DNA of 64,000 bases, taken from contig CALQJI020000008.1 of the NCBI GenBank assembly GCA_943330855.2, positions 33,257 through 97,256 of the forward strand, read 5' to 3'. The stretch comes from Klebsiella pneumoniae. GTDB lineage: Bacteria > Verrucomicrobiota > Verrucomicrobiia > Limisphaerales > SXTU01. This document shows positions 51,209 through 59,832 of this stretch, in pieces (positions within the stretch are counted from its first letter, which is position 1; each line of letters opens with the position of its first letter). The notes under the pieces are model-generated. The model saw only the letters and a program-made list of their open reading frames with translations, was not told the DNA's origin and made no database searches. Both the position numbers and the translations under genes were made by a program.

Positions 51209-52116
51209 ACGGCACGCAGGAAGGCTTGGCCTGATCACATGGTGGCGGCCCCGGCGCTGGCGCGGAGAATCGAACTGTCGTTCGACGCGATGTTCCACGT
51301 GCAACAGCGAGGCCACGAAGGCTGACTGTGCAAGCCGATGGACAACCGCAAGCGACATGGCATAGCCACCACCAGCAGCAACGCTCCGGTGGCATGAATC
51401 CAGAGAGCACAATAGGTTTTCGTCCACCACCAAGGCCAAGGCACCATCCATGGCTGCGCTCGAATGCGACGCCAGAACTGACCGGCGGTCGTGGCATGCC
51501 ATGGGCGTCGCATCGTGAGCCACCACCACGGAGTCTGCCCATCTGGCTCGCCGCATGGATTGTCACCGGTCGGTTCAAAAGGGATGGATGATGGCAGGAC
51601 ATGAAGCCACCAACGCATTCACCAAAGGCTGGAATTGCGGCTTGGTATTGATGCCTTGGCGGCGGCCAGAAGTGGCAGTTTCTGAGGCTCGGAGGTGGGA
51701 AATGGTCAAAATTCGTGGACTGAGAGTGCGCTCTCCGCAGCCGTTATCGGCTTTCAACCGGCCAAAAGTGCTCGCCGGACGTGACAAGCTTTTGGCGTGA
51801 AGGGGGCAGATCCAGTTGCAGGTTTCCTACCGAATTCTCCTGCGCGCTTCGCCACAAGTGCGGGCCGCGCTGAAGGTTATGCCTCGATGAGTGGAGTTCA
51901 TCGGTGGGGCCAGAGAGGATTTTTCCGGGGCGCTGGCCGTCGGGAGCAGGTTGCCCGTAACAGGGGGGGTGCTCGTAGCGCACAATTTCGTTGAGAGTGC
52001 GGAGCTATGCCCCCACGTCGGGATCCACCAAAACCCACTGGGGATGACGAACAGTGGTGAGCATGCCATTGAAGTTGAGCTACTGGATCGAGGACGCTCA
52101 AGCCCACCCAGCAGCT
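51209..52116. other. Gene-free stretch between the RM operon and the mobile element
   Basis: About 900 bases. Frames on both strands stay open for 80-140 codons, but none has family features; one minus-strand frame (51235-51618) is oddly Trp-rich. A parS-like site lies at 51291-51306. A compositionally distinct stretch (about 51550-51800) contains AAATTCGTGGACTGAGAGTG and similar non-coding-looking sequence. I see no tRNA or obvious attachment repeat. Confidence 0.4.
51291..51306. promoter_or_regulatory. parS-like site between the RM operon and the mobile element
   Basis: TGTTCCACGTGCAACA matches TGTTCCACGTGGAACA at 15 of 16 positions. It lies about 46 kb from the pair in and after mnmG. Confidence 0.5.
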
Positions 52117-52572
52117 TCAGTGACCGTAATCGAGATTTGGCTCAGGCAGGATGGCAGGGCCGACTGACTTGAAGACAAGCGGCGGATCGTGGATGAGCAA
52201 CTTCACGATCCGGCGGCGGACGTAAGCCACGATACCCGCCCGGCGCAAAACGGTTATGCGGTGAATGATGTCCCGCTTCACCATTTCCCGGTCGGCCCGG
52301 CACCTCGGATTGCATCCTTTCAACGTAGCCCTGACCAGACATGACCAAGGGAACTCAAGCCCCGGTTGGCGGCGCAGGGTGGTCACCAATGCGCGATCCC
52401 AGTCATCCGCCATGGCCACCAAGCCAACTGGCTGCTGGGCTTTTTTCTGCCGCCGCAGGATGGCCTTGTGCTCACGCAGGGCTTTTTTGATGCGGGCATT
52501 CGCAGCACGAGATTCGGCGCTCATACGGTGATAACTACGGGCTAAGTCCCAATTTCGGTGATCGGCACTCAA
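52117..52572 (-). CDS. Hypothetical plasmid-type protein with winged-helix-like C-terminus
   Basis: 151 residues using the TTG at 52572, which overlaps the previous stop (TTGA). The N-terminal half is a basic helix (RAANARIKKALREHKAILRRQKKAQQ). The C-terminal half (MVKRDIIHRITVLRRAGIVAYVRRRIVKLLI) looks like a winged helix. An in-frame ATG at 52524 is a possible alternative. It was not recognised as a named family, and is part of the minus-strand operon of the mobile element. Confidence 0.6.
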   Translation of the reverse strand: MSADHRNWDLARSYHRMSAESRAANARIKKALREHKAILRRQKKAQQPVGLVAMADDWDRALVTTLRRQPGLEFPWSCLVRATLKGCNPRCRADREMVKRDIIHRITVLRRAGIVAYVRRRIVKLLIHDPPLVFKSVGPAILPEPNLDYGH

Positions 52573-53321
52573 CCCGCCGGTTGCCAACCGAAGACGCCGC
52601 AGCGGATCGAGGCGGGTGGACGTGCAGTATCACGGGCAATCCTCACCCACTCCTCCTTCCACCCAGGCAACTTGATCTCAGGCCCCGGCACGGTCGGGAT
52701 GCTCCCGGTGGCGCATGGCTGCGGGGCTGGCGTGGTGGAGGTCGCAGGCAGGATGGCGTCCACCACGTCTGCTGCGACCATCGGTATGGCGGTCTGCACT
52801 GGCGGCTGGTCGGTCGCTGGTGCCGGGGCGGGCACTTGGGCGGCCCGTATCTTGGCGAGCCGGGCATCCACCACAGATTGGACATGCTTGCCGGTGACCT
52901 TGCCCGCTTGAGCCGTCCGCACGGATTCTGCCCAAACGTCGGCCCAGTCCTCACGCGGCAACTTTCGCAGCGGGCGAAGTTGCCTTTCGTTGTCAGCCGA
53001 AGGATGGGTGCCAGACTTTATAGTCCCCGCCAGTAGCTCGGCGAAACCGAGCAACTGGTGGACGCGGCTCTTCTTCAGGCGCAGCCGCTGGTCGCAGTAG
53101 GCCTGAAAGGTCAGGCCATGGAGCCGTGTCAGCCCTTGAGCTTTGATGGTGGCCAGGGCAACGGCTTTTGAAGACATCGGCGTTTTCCCACTACTGAGCT
53201 GCCGTTCCAGCCGCGCAAGAAGACCGACGGAATCGGTGTCGAGCAGGGGGAACTTCATGTGCGGCGCTGGCTCAGATTCGACTGGCACCAGAGAGGGAAT
53301 GGTGGATCGCGGTTCGTTCAT
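52569..53321 (-). CDS. Plasmid/ICE DNA-binding-type protein
   Basis: 250 residues from the ATG at 53321. KAVALATIKAQGLTRLHGLTFQAYCDQRLRLKKSRVHQLLGFAEL and DNERQLRPLRKLPREDWADVWAESVRTAQAGKVTGKHVQSVVDA follow a pattern frequent in plasmid and integrative-element genes (a helix-turn-helix-like block followed by a conserved NE-QARPL/KLTP-type block). The ending is Pro/Ala-rich. A partitioning or regulatory role is likely but not established. A duplicated leader region lies upstream. Confidence 0.7.
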   Translation of the reverse strand: MNEPRSTIPSLVPVESEPAPHMKFPLLDTDSVGLLARLERQLSSGKTPMSSKAVALATIKAQGLTRLHGLTFQAYCDQRLRLKKSRVHQLLGFAELLAGTIKSGTHPSADNERQLRPLRKLPREDWADVWAESVRTAQAGKVTGKHVQSVVDARLAKIRAAQVPAPAPATDQPPVQTAIPMVAADVVDAILPATSTTPAPQPCATGSIPTVPGPEIKLPGWKEEWVRIARDTARPPASIRCGVFGWQPAG

Positions 53322-53432
53322 GACGATAACTACCAGTGACCTTTTTTGGTGGAGGCTCATCCATCCGATGCCACCCGCAATGGCAACGCACAGCACTCGG
53401 CAGGTGACTCCTGATGGCGGTCTGAACACTGA

Positions 53433-53560
53433 CCACGTCCGTCAGTCCATGGCGACCACCGCTCTCGCTCTTCTGGCCAACGGCTCCGCTGACAGCAGCA
53501 TTCTTGGTGGACAGCATCTCCCATGGAATCGCGGCTCGCCGATAGGCGTGGTGCATCACA
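53433..53560 (-). repeat. Duplicated leader/regulatory region, copy A
   Basis: About 125 bases upstream of the 52569-53321 gene that align with 54829-54955 (shared stretches include GCTCCGCTGACAG and GGTGGACAGCAT). By eye roughly 70 percent alike. It may carry a common promoter, operator or leader RNA. Confidence 0.55.
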
Positions 53561-53577
53561 TAGCGAGGTGGCATGGC

Positions 53578-54678
53578 TCACTCAAGCCACCTGTCAGTCG
53601 CACTCGCCTCCCCAGCCTGCTTTAGGATGAGCTGCCGCAACGGTTCCATATCGGGTTCCGTCCTTACCAGCGCCTGCAACGCCTTCCCACCGCCTTGGTG
53701 GCCAGCCATTCCAAGCCACCAATCACCTTCACCCATGTCGCCACGTTGGAATGCGTAGCAAGCCAAGGTGAATGAGACGAGCCAGTCGATGGGGTGCTCC
53801 AGCGCGGCAAGAAGCAGCGTCAGGTAGCCTTGAAATAGTCCACCATTTGCCGCGTGCCGCGCCGCATGTGCGGTGGCGAGCCAGAACTCGACGCGGTCAG
53901 GCACGAGGTTGATCAAGACCAAGCCAATGTGCCAGGCATGGTCCCACTCCCCAGCCCTCTGGTAGATCTGGAGCCGCGCCTCCATTATGTCGGGGTGGAC
54001 GAGCAGCAGGGGATCGATCTGGTCCAACTCCTTCAGCGCCTCACTCCAGCTGCCCAAATCTAACCAGCCCCATGCGAACTCCAGTTGCCGAGCATCGGAC
54101 GGATTGAGCGACATCGCGCAGACCTTGCGGGCCTGTTTCTCCCGCATGGCACACAGCCGAGCCGCCGGGGACTTCCTCCCCCTGCCGATGACAGTGGCCC
54201 TCGGTTGATGTGCCCCCTGCTCGGCTGGGGTGTCAGTCTGTGGCGCACTGCGCGTCGGAGGTGATCCCTCAACGGTTCCAGCCTGCGGGTGGTTGGCCGG
54301 GGCCGCGTCACTCGTTGCGCGACGTAGGTTTCTGCGCCACATGGCCTCCTCAAGCAGGAGCGCCAACCCCAACGGGGGCAGCGCTAACTCATCAACGACT
54401 GCGCCTGCGAAGTCGCTCACCCTCACCCGGAGCTGCCTCAACTCAATGCTGGCGAGCAGGGCATCGCCCGCCTCCTCTGCGGTCAGGTCTGAGCGATTGA
54501 GAGCGGCCTCGCTACGCGCTAGCACGCCTCGTTCCGCTGTCGTCAGGGTGTGCGGGGGGACGATGGACGGCTCATAGTTGTGCGCCTGGTTGAAGTAGGA
54601 CTCACTCTTCAGCAAATCCGGGATGTCATGTGGGGATTTTCTGCGTCGACGTGGGCCTGACTTGCGTGGCTTCTTCAT
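53578..54678 (-). CDS. Hypothetical protein with TPR-like C-terminus
   Basis: 366 residues. A basic N-terminus (KKPRKSGPRRRRKSPHDIPDLL) is followed by a helical domain and a Pro-rich linker (around 130-160). The C-terminal 180 residues are helical hairpins of TPR character (FAWGWLDLGSWSEALKELDQIDPLLLVHPDIMEARLQIYQRAGEWDHAWHIGLVLINLVPDRVEFWLATAHAARHA). Likely a protein-binding scaffold of the mobile element; not recognised further. Confidence 0.65.
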   Translation of the reverse strand: MKKPRKSGPRRRRKSPHDIPDLLKSESYFNQAHNYEPSIVPPHTLTTAERGVLARSEAALNRSDLTAEEAGDALLASIELRQLRVRVSDFAGAVVDELALPPLGLALLLEEAMWRRNLRRATSDAAPANHPQAGTVEGSPPTRSAPQTDTPAEQGAHQPRATVIGRGRKSPAARLCAMREKQARKVCAMSLNPSDARQLEFAWGWLDLGSWSEALKELDQIDPLLLVHPDIMEARLQIYQRAGEWDHAWHIGLVLINLVPDRVEFWLATAHAARHAANGGLFQGYLTLLLAALEHPIDWLVSFTLACYAFQRGDMGEGDWWLGMAGHQGGGKALQALVRTEPDMEPLRQLILKQAGEASATDRWLE

Positions 54679-54828
54679 AGATTGTGTTGGTTGATCGATA
54701 GCTATGTTCCGTCACGGTCGCCGTCAGCGAGAACGCGTGGCGTTGCTCAGATAGAACGAGGCTTTTTTGTAGACACTCCCCTGTGCAGGCATCTCACTCA
54801 CGCGCTTGAGTCGGGCGCTCACTCGCCG

Positions 54829-54955
54829 CGACTGTCAGTCTATGCCGTCGCCCGGCCCGCGCTCGCTGACCACTGCTCCGCTGACAGCCACCATTCTGGT
54901 GGACAGCATTGCCTATGGGATTTCGGCTCCACGCGACGATATGCCAGTGACCCAG
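54829..54955 (-). repeat. Duplicated leader/regulatory region, copy B
   Basis: Aligns with 53433-53560 and lies about 150 bases upstream of the TPR-like gene. It includes a perfect hairpin CCACC-ATTCT-GGTGG (54888-54902). Confidence 0.55.
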
Positions 54956-55017
54956 AGGATGACTGGGTTCAGAATCCCGCTTGGGCAAGTCACGCCCTCA
55001 CCGACGCTGCCCAAGAG

Positions 55018-55029
55018 TTTGTAGACAAA
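55018..55029. promoter_or_regulatory. Inverted repeat TTTGT-AG-ACAAA
   Basis: Perfect 5-base arms around AG, 87 bases upstream of the methyltransferase start. The same element, in part or whole, recurs at 55081-55090, 55506-55517 and 62813-62824. Confidence 0.6.
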
Positions 55030-55080
55030 AGCCGAACAGCAGCGCGGTTTTGATCGGTGCGCGTGCGACTCAGGAACAAC

Positions 55081-55090
55081 TTGTCTACAA
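55081..55090. promoter_or_regulatory. Inverted repeat TTGT-CT-ACAA near the methyltransferase start
   Basis: Inverse-orientation copy of the TTGT-AG-ACAA element, 25 bases before the ATG at 55116. A good position for an autoregulatory operator. Confidence 0.6.
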
Positions 55091-55115
55091 AGTCAGGCAC
55101 TGGCACTCTTGCGCC

Positions 55116-56234
55116 ATGCCCAAGCCAGCATGTTCCAACCTAGTGCAGCCCGCATCAAAGCCTGAGCAGGCTGATCACGTTGTTAGTTTTAGGCTGCCCA
55201 AGGCGTTGGTTGCTGCCGTTGAGGGATGGTTACAGTCCACTGGGCATGCGGATGACTTTTCCGCGAACAAGTATTTTCGGCGAGAGCTGCTCAACGCTTT
55301 GGGGCCAAGGTCGCGCAGTGCCGTGTTTGTGGATTCGCTGGTGCCGAGCGTCCCCGCGTGGGATGTGGTCGAAGGTGATGCCCTCGACACCTTGAAGCAA
55401 ATGAAGTCAGCCAGCGTAGACACTTGTGTCACCTCGCCGCCTTACTATCGCCAGAAGGACTACACGCACGCACGGCAGCTCGGCCAGGAGAAGACCTCGG
55501 AGGAGTTTGTAGACAAACTACGAGCCGTCTTCCGTGAAGTGAAGCGAGTGCTGAAGCCCGATGGAACTCTTTGGATCAACATCGACGACACCTACAAGGA
55601 CAAGCAGCTCCTCGGCATCCCGTGGATGCTGGCCCTGGCCATGAAGCAGGACGGCTGGATTCTCCGCTCGGAAATCATCTGGGGCAAGCGGGGCACCTGC
55701 CCGGAGCCGGTGCGCGACCGGCCCACCCGCAACCACGAACCCATCTTCTTGTTTACCAAGTCCAAGAAATACTTCTTCGACATGGACGCGGTGCGCGAAC
55801 CCCACGACAACCCGTGGGCCATCGACTGCATCAAGAAAGCTCAGGAGACCGGCGCGGTCAGGCCGGAGAACTACAACGCCTTCGACCGGGAGCAACGGCT
55901 GGCCAAGGGCCAGAAAGGCATCACCCGCGCCCAGTATGGCGCGATGATGAATCCCCTCGGAAAGCCCCCGAGAACTGTGTGGACAATTACTACGCAGAAA
56001 CGCAAGGAGGCCCACTTTGCTACTTTCCCCGACGAGCTGGCCCGTAGGTGCATCCTGGCAGGGTGCCAAGAAGGAGGGCTGGTGCTCGACCCATTTTCTG
56101 GTCGCGGGACTACTGGCGTTGTAGCATTGCAACAGCGGCGAAAGTTCTTGGGCATCGAGCTGGTCGGGGCCAGCGCCGCCATGGCCCTGCGCAGCCTACA
56201 ACAGGAGCAGGAGGCGATGATCGTCACGGGCTGA
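55116..56234 (+). CDS. Solitary beta-class DNA methyltransferase with N-terminal ribbon-helix-helix domain
   Basis: 372 residues from the ATG at 55116. Residues about 22-63 (HVVSFRLPKALVAAVEGWLQSTG ... FSANKYFRRELLNALG) form a ribbon-helix-helix. The methyltransferase follows, with catalytic TSPPYY first and SAM-binding DPFSGRGTT near the end, the order of beta-class N4-cytosine/N6-adenine enzymes. WINIDDTYKD and RNHEPIFLFTKSKKYFFD are typical of the family. No cognate endonuclease is adjacent. The added DNA-binding domain and matching inverted repeats upstream suggest autoregulation. It converges on the DUF3102 gene 14 bases away. Confidence 0.9.
   Translation: MPKPACSNLVQPASKPEQADHVVSFRLPKALVAAVEGWLQSTGHADDFSANKYFRRELLNALGPRSRSAVFVDSLVPSVPAWDVVEGDALDTLKQMKSASVDTCVTSPPYYRQKDYTHARQLGQEKTSEEFVDKLRAVFREVKRVLKPDGTLWINIDDTYKDKQLLGIPWMLALAMKQDGWILRSEIIWGKRGTCPEPVRDRPTRNHEPIFLFTKSKKYFFDMDAVREPHDNPWAIDCIKKAQETGAVRPENYNAFDREQRLAKGQKGITRAQYGAMMNPLGKPPRTVWTITTQKRKEAHFATFPDELARRCILAGCQEGGLVLDPFSGRGTTGVVALQQRRKFLGIELVGASAAMALRSLQQEQEAMIVTG
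55506..55517. promoter_or_regulatory. Inverted repeat TTTGT-AG-ACAAA inside the methyltransferase gene
   Basis: Perfect copy encoding EEFVDK with the rare GTA-GAC codons. It could be a downstream operator, or a by-product of the coding sequence. Confidence 0.4.
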
Positions 56235-56247
56235 TAGTTGCCGCGTA

Positions 56248-57867
56248 TCAACCGGCCCGTGGTCTTTCCTCAGCAGGGACGAGATCCGGGTGCTGTTCCA
56301 CGAAGGAGGTCAGCTTGGCCCAATAGCCCCGAAGCTTGTCAGGAGGACAGCGCCGGAAAAGCTTGTGCAGCGATGCCTCAATGGGTTGCCACTCGATTTC
56401 GAGGTTGAACACAGGAGAGCCGTCAGGTGCTGGAGCTTCATCGTGTGAAGGTTCTGGCTGGCTTGGTGCCGCCTCGGTCGGAGCTAATGCGGGCGGCGGG
56501 TTATCGGACGTGTCACCCGCTCCAGTCATCACCGCCTCGGTAGGCGACTTAGGCAGGTCGGCGATCTCAGTTCCGGGCGGAGGGCAAGGCGTGTCCGCTT
56601 CACTTTGTTTGCCAGCGCTCTTCACGACTGGACGGGGACAATGAGCGCGAACAAAGGTCTGGGCCTGCTTGGCAGTCAAGGCTGGGTTGATCTTTCCATC
56701 CTTAATGCCTGTCTCGATGACCTCGACCGAGCCTTCTGCAAGCACGCGAAGTGTCGTCAAGCTGGGTGGCAAATTCACAAGGTGTTGCGAATTTGAAAGT
56801 GCGGCATGCTCAGCTACGCGCATGAGCATTGTGGCAGTGCTTTGGCTCATCTTAATTCGGCCTGACTTGAACATCTCGTTCCAGCGCCCGTGACCCACAG
56901 CCTTTTTTGCTGCGAGGAGATCAGCGCCCACGTTGATAAACCTTCTGATGCCCTCACCCATGCCCTCGTTAATTCGTGAGGCCCAGTCATCCTCTGTCAG
57001 ATCAGCGGGCAACATGGGCGGTATGGAGATTAGCTTGCCGACAGGCACTGCGGCAGGGCCGGTTTCCGGTAGCGAGGCGGTGCCTGCACCAGCCGGTGGT
57101 TCGACCGGCTCAGCACTGGCGCGGGCAGGCTCTGCCGGGCCGGGCTGTGTCGTTTCGACTGGTGGCAGTGCGAGGTCTTGATCAGGTTCCCCAGCTTGTG
57201 GTGCGACGGCCTCCGCCACCTTTGACTTTGTGGTAGCAAAGCGCTCTTTCTCCGGAGCCGCGATTGGGGCCGGAGCTGCGCTACTCCCAGATGTGTCCGC
57301 TGCCGCCGGAGAACCGGCAGGCGGCTGCTTGCGGGCACTGGACTCGGATGGACGAACGTCCGCACTACGGGCAGGAGTGCCGCCGCCTTGCCCGGCGAGG
57401 TGCTGCTCAGCAACCTCAACCAACCGGCGAACTTCGAGGCGGTCTAGGCCGAGCAGTTGCTCGCAGTTCACGATGTTACCGCCGCGCATGGGCAGGCGGT
57501 TGTTCCGTTTAATGTCCAGCAGGGCCGAACCCAAATTTAGCTCCGGACAATCCCGCTGCGACTTCATCTTTCTGAACCGCTTCGCCACCTCGTGTTGCTC
57601 GTCGGTCAAATCATCTGACGGGGTGGCTGGCTTGCCGTCGCCTTCCCGAGCTTGGCTGCCATCGGAGGATGGTCCCGATTCGTCGCCCGACCCGACAGTC
57701 GCGGGAGCGGTATCAGCGGCGGCGGCGGCGGCGGCGAGCGGAGCGGACATCAGCGAGTCTTCATGCTGTGTCCTTGGGCTGTCTCCACCATCGTCCGCAA
57801 TGCGGTGGTCGATGGCTGGCTGTTGAGGTTGTTTCCCGACGGTTTTTGACTTCATGTTTGTGTTCAC
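56248..57867 (-). CDS. DUF3102-type plasmid/ICE protein
   Basis: 539 residues. The N-terminal 60 residues are low-complexity; a first helical block (DLTDEQHEVAKRFRKMKSQRDCPELNLGSALLDIKRNNRLPMRGGNIVNCEQLL) is followed by a Pro/Ala-rich linker. Residues about 290-420 resemble DUF3102 (IRRFINVGADLLAAKKAVGHGRWNEMFKSGRIKMSQSTATMLMRVAEHAALSNSQHLVNLPPSLTTLRVLAEG). DUF3102 proteins are carried by plasmids and conjugative elements and may work with ParB-like or helicase proteins. The long disordered linkers are consistent with a multivalent adaptor. Confidence 0.78.
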   Translation of the reverse strand: MNTNMKSKTVGKQPQQPAIDHRIADDGGDSPRTQHEDSLMSAPLAAAAAAADTAPATVGSGDESGPSSDGSQAREGDGKPATPSDDLTDEQHEVAKRFRKMKSQRDCPELNLGSALLDIKRNNRLPMRGGNIVNCEQLLGLDRLEVRRLVEVAEQHLAGQGGGTPARSADVRPSESSARKQPPAGSPAAADTSGSSAAPAPIAAPEKERFATTKSKVAEAVAPQAGEPDQDLALPPVETTQPGPAEPARASAEPVEPPAGAGTASLPETGPAAVPVGKLISIPPMLPADLTEDDWASRINEGMGEGIRRFINVGADLLAAKKAVGHGRWNEMFKSGRIKMSQSTATMLMRVAEHAALSNSQHLVNLPPSLTTLRVLAEGSVEVIETGIKDGKINPALTAKQAQTFVRAHCPRPVVKSAGKQSEADTPCPPPGTEIADLPKSPTEAVMTGAGDTSDNPPPALAPTEAAPSQPEPSHDEAPAPDGSPVFNLEIEWQPIEASLHKLFRRCPPDKLRGYWAKLTSFVEQHPDLVPAEERPRAG

Positions 57868-58204
57868 GTTCGTGTTGTTTCTTCGGGCAGCTCATCTGGC
57901 TTTCGGACAAGAACGTGTAAGCGTCCGAGACCCATCTCCCCGGTATCGTGGAAGATTCTGAGGTGGGGATTGCCCGAAGTATTGCGAGCCGGGTTATGAT
58001 GAAAAAGGCCAGTATAATAAGGGCGTGGGCCACTTCTTGTTCCTGGCCACAACACCGAGGCCGGAGCACCGAAGCGTTTCAGTAGACAAGCACGCATGGG
58101 AACCTGATCGGCACCGGAGAGGCTTGAGCTAGATGCCAACGGCAATACGGGCGAACAAGGCGAGTGTCGCTCGATGCGCTGGCTGCACTGGAGCCTGCTG
58201 GATC
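57868..58204. other. Intergenic region upstream of the DUF3102 gene
   Basis: About 335 bases. A minus-strand frame ending 6 bases before 57867 has no family features and looks spurious. A partial AGTAGACAAG element lies at 58081. A TATAAT at about 58014 faces rightward without a matching gene. Confidence 0.4.
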
Positions 58205-58735
58205 TCATCGTGGCCGTGGCATCAGCACTGCCTGGCGCACATGCTCGATCAGGCCGGGGTCATCTGGGTGCACACGGAGCAGGAGGAAACCCCGGCGTGC
58301 AGCGACCTGTTCGCGCCGGAGGCGGTTTCCCTTCTGTCGGTCAGAACCTGGGACGGGGTCTCTTTCCACGTCAATCAGCAGTCGGCTTGCAGGCAGGTAA
58401 AAATCGTATAGCTGTCCTTCAAACTGCGCTAACGGCACGTGCCGGTGGGGAAGCTCAACCAGCCAGCGCCGGAGCAGAGCCTTACCAGGGCAGCCGCGAC
58501 TGCAATCAGGGCGACCCTGAGCGATGCACTCGTGACACCACCAGTGCAGGCCCTTGCCAATGGGAATGAACTCGCCCTTACCAGGCGGTCGATCCCGCCC
58601 GTCGTGGGTGAGATTTTTGCACGCACAGCAGCGCTGGTGGCACTTGCGTAGGCTTTGGTTCTTCGTGGGAGGCAGCCGAAAGGGGCGCGGCCAGTAAGGG
58701 TAGCGGAAACGCCGTGGTATTTTTAGTAGGTCCAT
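58205..58735 (-). CDS. Zinc-finger protein with Vsr/DUF559-like endonuclease fold
   Basis: 176 residues. The N-terminal part has two Cys pairs (CHQRCCACK around 32-39 and CHEC around 67-70) plus C78 and C82, suitable for zinc. The C-terminal half reads GQLYDFYLPASRLLIDVERD then SDRQKGNRLRREQVAARRGFLLLRVHPDD. This follows the DUF559/Vsr pattern (DFY-P strand, I-D/E-x-E/D acidic strand, R-x-L-x3-G-x3-LR strand). Such domains cut mismatch- or site-containing DNA; activity here is inferred. It could be the element's repair or anti-host nuclease partner of the methyltransferase. Confidence 0.6.
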   Translation of the reverse strand: MDLLKIPRRFRYPYWPRPFRLPPTKNQSLRKCHQRCCACKNLTHDGRDRPPGKGEFIPIGKGLHWWCHECIAQGRPDCSRGCPGKALLRRWLVELPHRHVPLAQFEGQLYDFYLPASRLLIDVERDPVPGSDRQKGNRLRREQVAARRGFLLLRVHPDDPGLIEHVRQAVLMPRPR

Positions 58736-59832
58736 AGTGGCGGGAGTTTCTCGGTGCCTAGACTGAAGGTGGGCGCGTGCTTAGGCTTGCCGTCCACCGG
58801 TTTTGGCGTGAGTGATTGAGGCGTGCGGTGTGGAAACAACCCTTTCCCCGTCCCAACAATCCAAGGGTGCTCATGTGATCGAGTCGGCGATAGTGGCCGG
58901 GCTGTCGAGCTTCAGCTCTTGTGAGTAATTCCCGGAGTTCAGTCTTCATATCTGGGATTTCGTGTCCGACCAGATTTTCTGGCCTGCCAAGAAGAACTGG
59001 ATTGAGCTGTTTCCGATCAGCGGCACGCGTAAGTCTGGGATCTCAGAGAGGAGTCCAGGCCGGGGTTCGGTCAGATTAGCCCCGTCCAGCAAGGGTTTTG
59101 GCTGCGTTTGAAGTTAGTGCACCATTTGCAAATGAACCGCTGGGCCGTTCAGTAGACAGTGAGGGCAACCGGACTCGCCTGCTCCTGATGGCAAGCCGGG
59201 GAGGGGCAAACTGGAATGCTCTGACAAGGGGGCCTGGGCAGGCAGCGAGATCCTGCTGGAAGGACACGTGCTGGTGCCTCGTCATCGCCTGCCCTGATGG
59301 CTGGAAGGTCTGGGCCACCCTCGTCCCGGCTCAACAAGGCGTCACGGAGGCACGCCTCCGTGCGCAGGCGCAGCGCTGCCCGCGCCTCCCGGCGCGTCCA
59401 CCTTGCCCTGCGCCCGTCGTTGCGTGCCTCCGCTCCTCCTTCCTGAGCCAGCGACGGCTGGCCCCACCAAGCTGGGGCAGATGACTGGCTGGCCTTTGGA
59501 ATTCGGAATGGAGTGGTTGGATAGCGCACTCCTCCCGCCTCGCCGTGCATCTGCCTGACGGCTAGGCTCACGACCAGGCGCACTTCACTGGGCTGAGGTT
59601 GCCTGCCTCACTCTGGACAACTACCACAGCCACGCTGTCCGGCCAGACACCAGGGTCATGGCTAGCGAGTTGGTCATGGTCTGAAGAGCCAGAAGGTGGC
59701 TGGCCAGAGGCTGGTGAAGTCTGGACTCCCTCCGTCACTACTGACGCGCACGGCTCCTTCTGGTTCCCATCATGGCTTTGGTGATGGCGTTCCAACCGCT
59801 CGTTGTCCTCCCAGACTTGATGATGGTGGGAG
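58736..59832. other. Gene-poor region of the mobile element
   Basis: About 1.1 kb with no convincing gene; a 63-codon minus frame (58758-58949, MKTELRELLTRAEARQPGHY) is the only weak candidate. It holds a hairpin at 59343-59362 and, from about 59600, many CTGGC/GGCTGG repeats on one strand. Such a stretch could contain an origin (oriT or double-strand origin), but I cannot point to a nick site. Confidence 0.35.
59343..59362. repeat. Hairpin CACGGAGG-CACG-CCTCCGTG
   Basis: Perfect 8-base arms with a CACG loop inside the gene-poor region. Confidence 0.65.

Larger units (their letters stand above)
54679..55115. other. Divergent regulatory region between TPR-like gene and methyltransferase
   Basis: About 440 bases holding the second copy of the duplicated leader region (54829-54955) and three TTTGT-AG-ACAAA-type inverted repeats at 54766-54777 (one arm imperfect), 55018-55029 (perfect) and 55081-55090 (CT centre). 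No gene was found. It should contain the methyltransferase promoter, but no clear -35/-10 pair was assigned. Confidence 0.6.

Noticed and set aside
51235..51618. Trp-rich minus-strand frame (128 codons)
   Set aside because: No recognised domain; low-complexity composition and several competing frames in the same DNA.
57864..58208. Minus-strand frame upstream of the DUF3102 gene
   Set aside because: Ends just before the real gene, no family features, and the region contains regulatory-looking sequence.
59098..59484. Plus-strand frame of 128 codons
   Set aside because: Low-complexity Arg/Pro-rich translation in a region with hairpins and no ribosome binding site.
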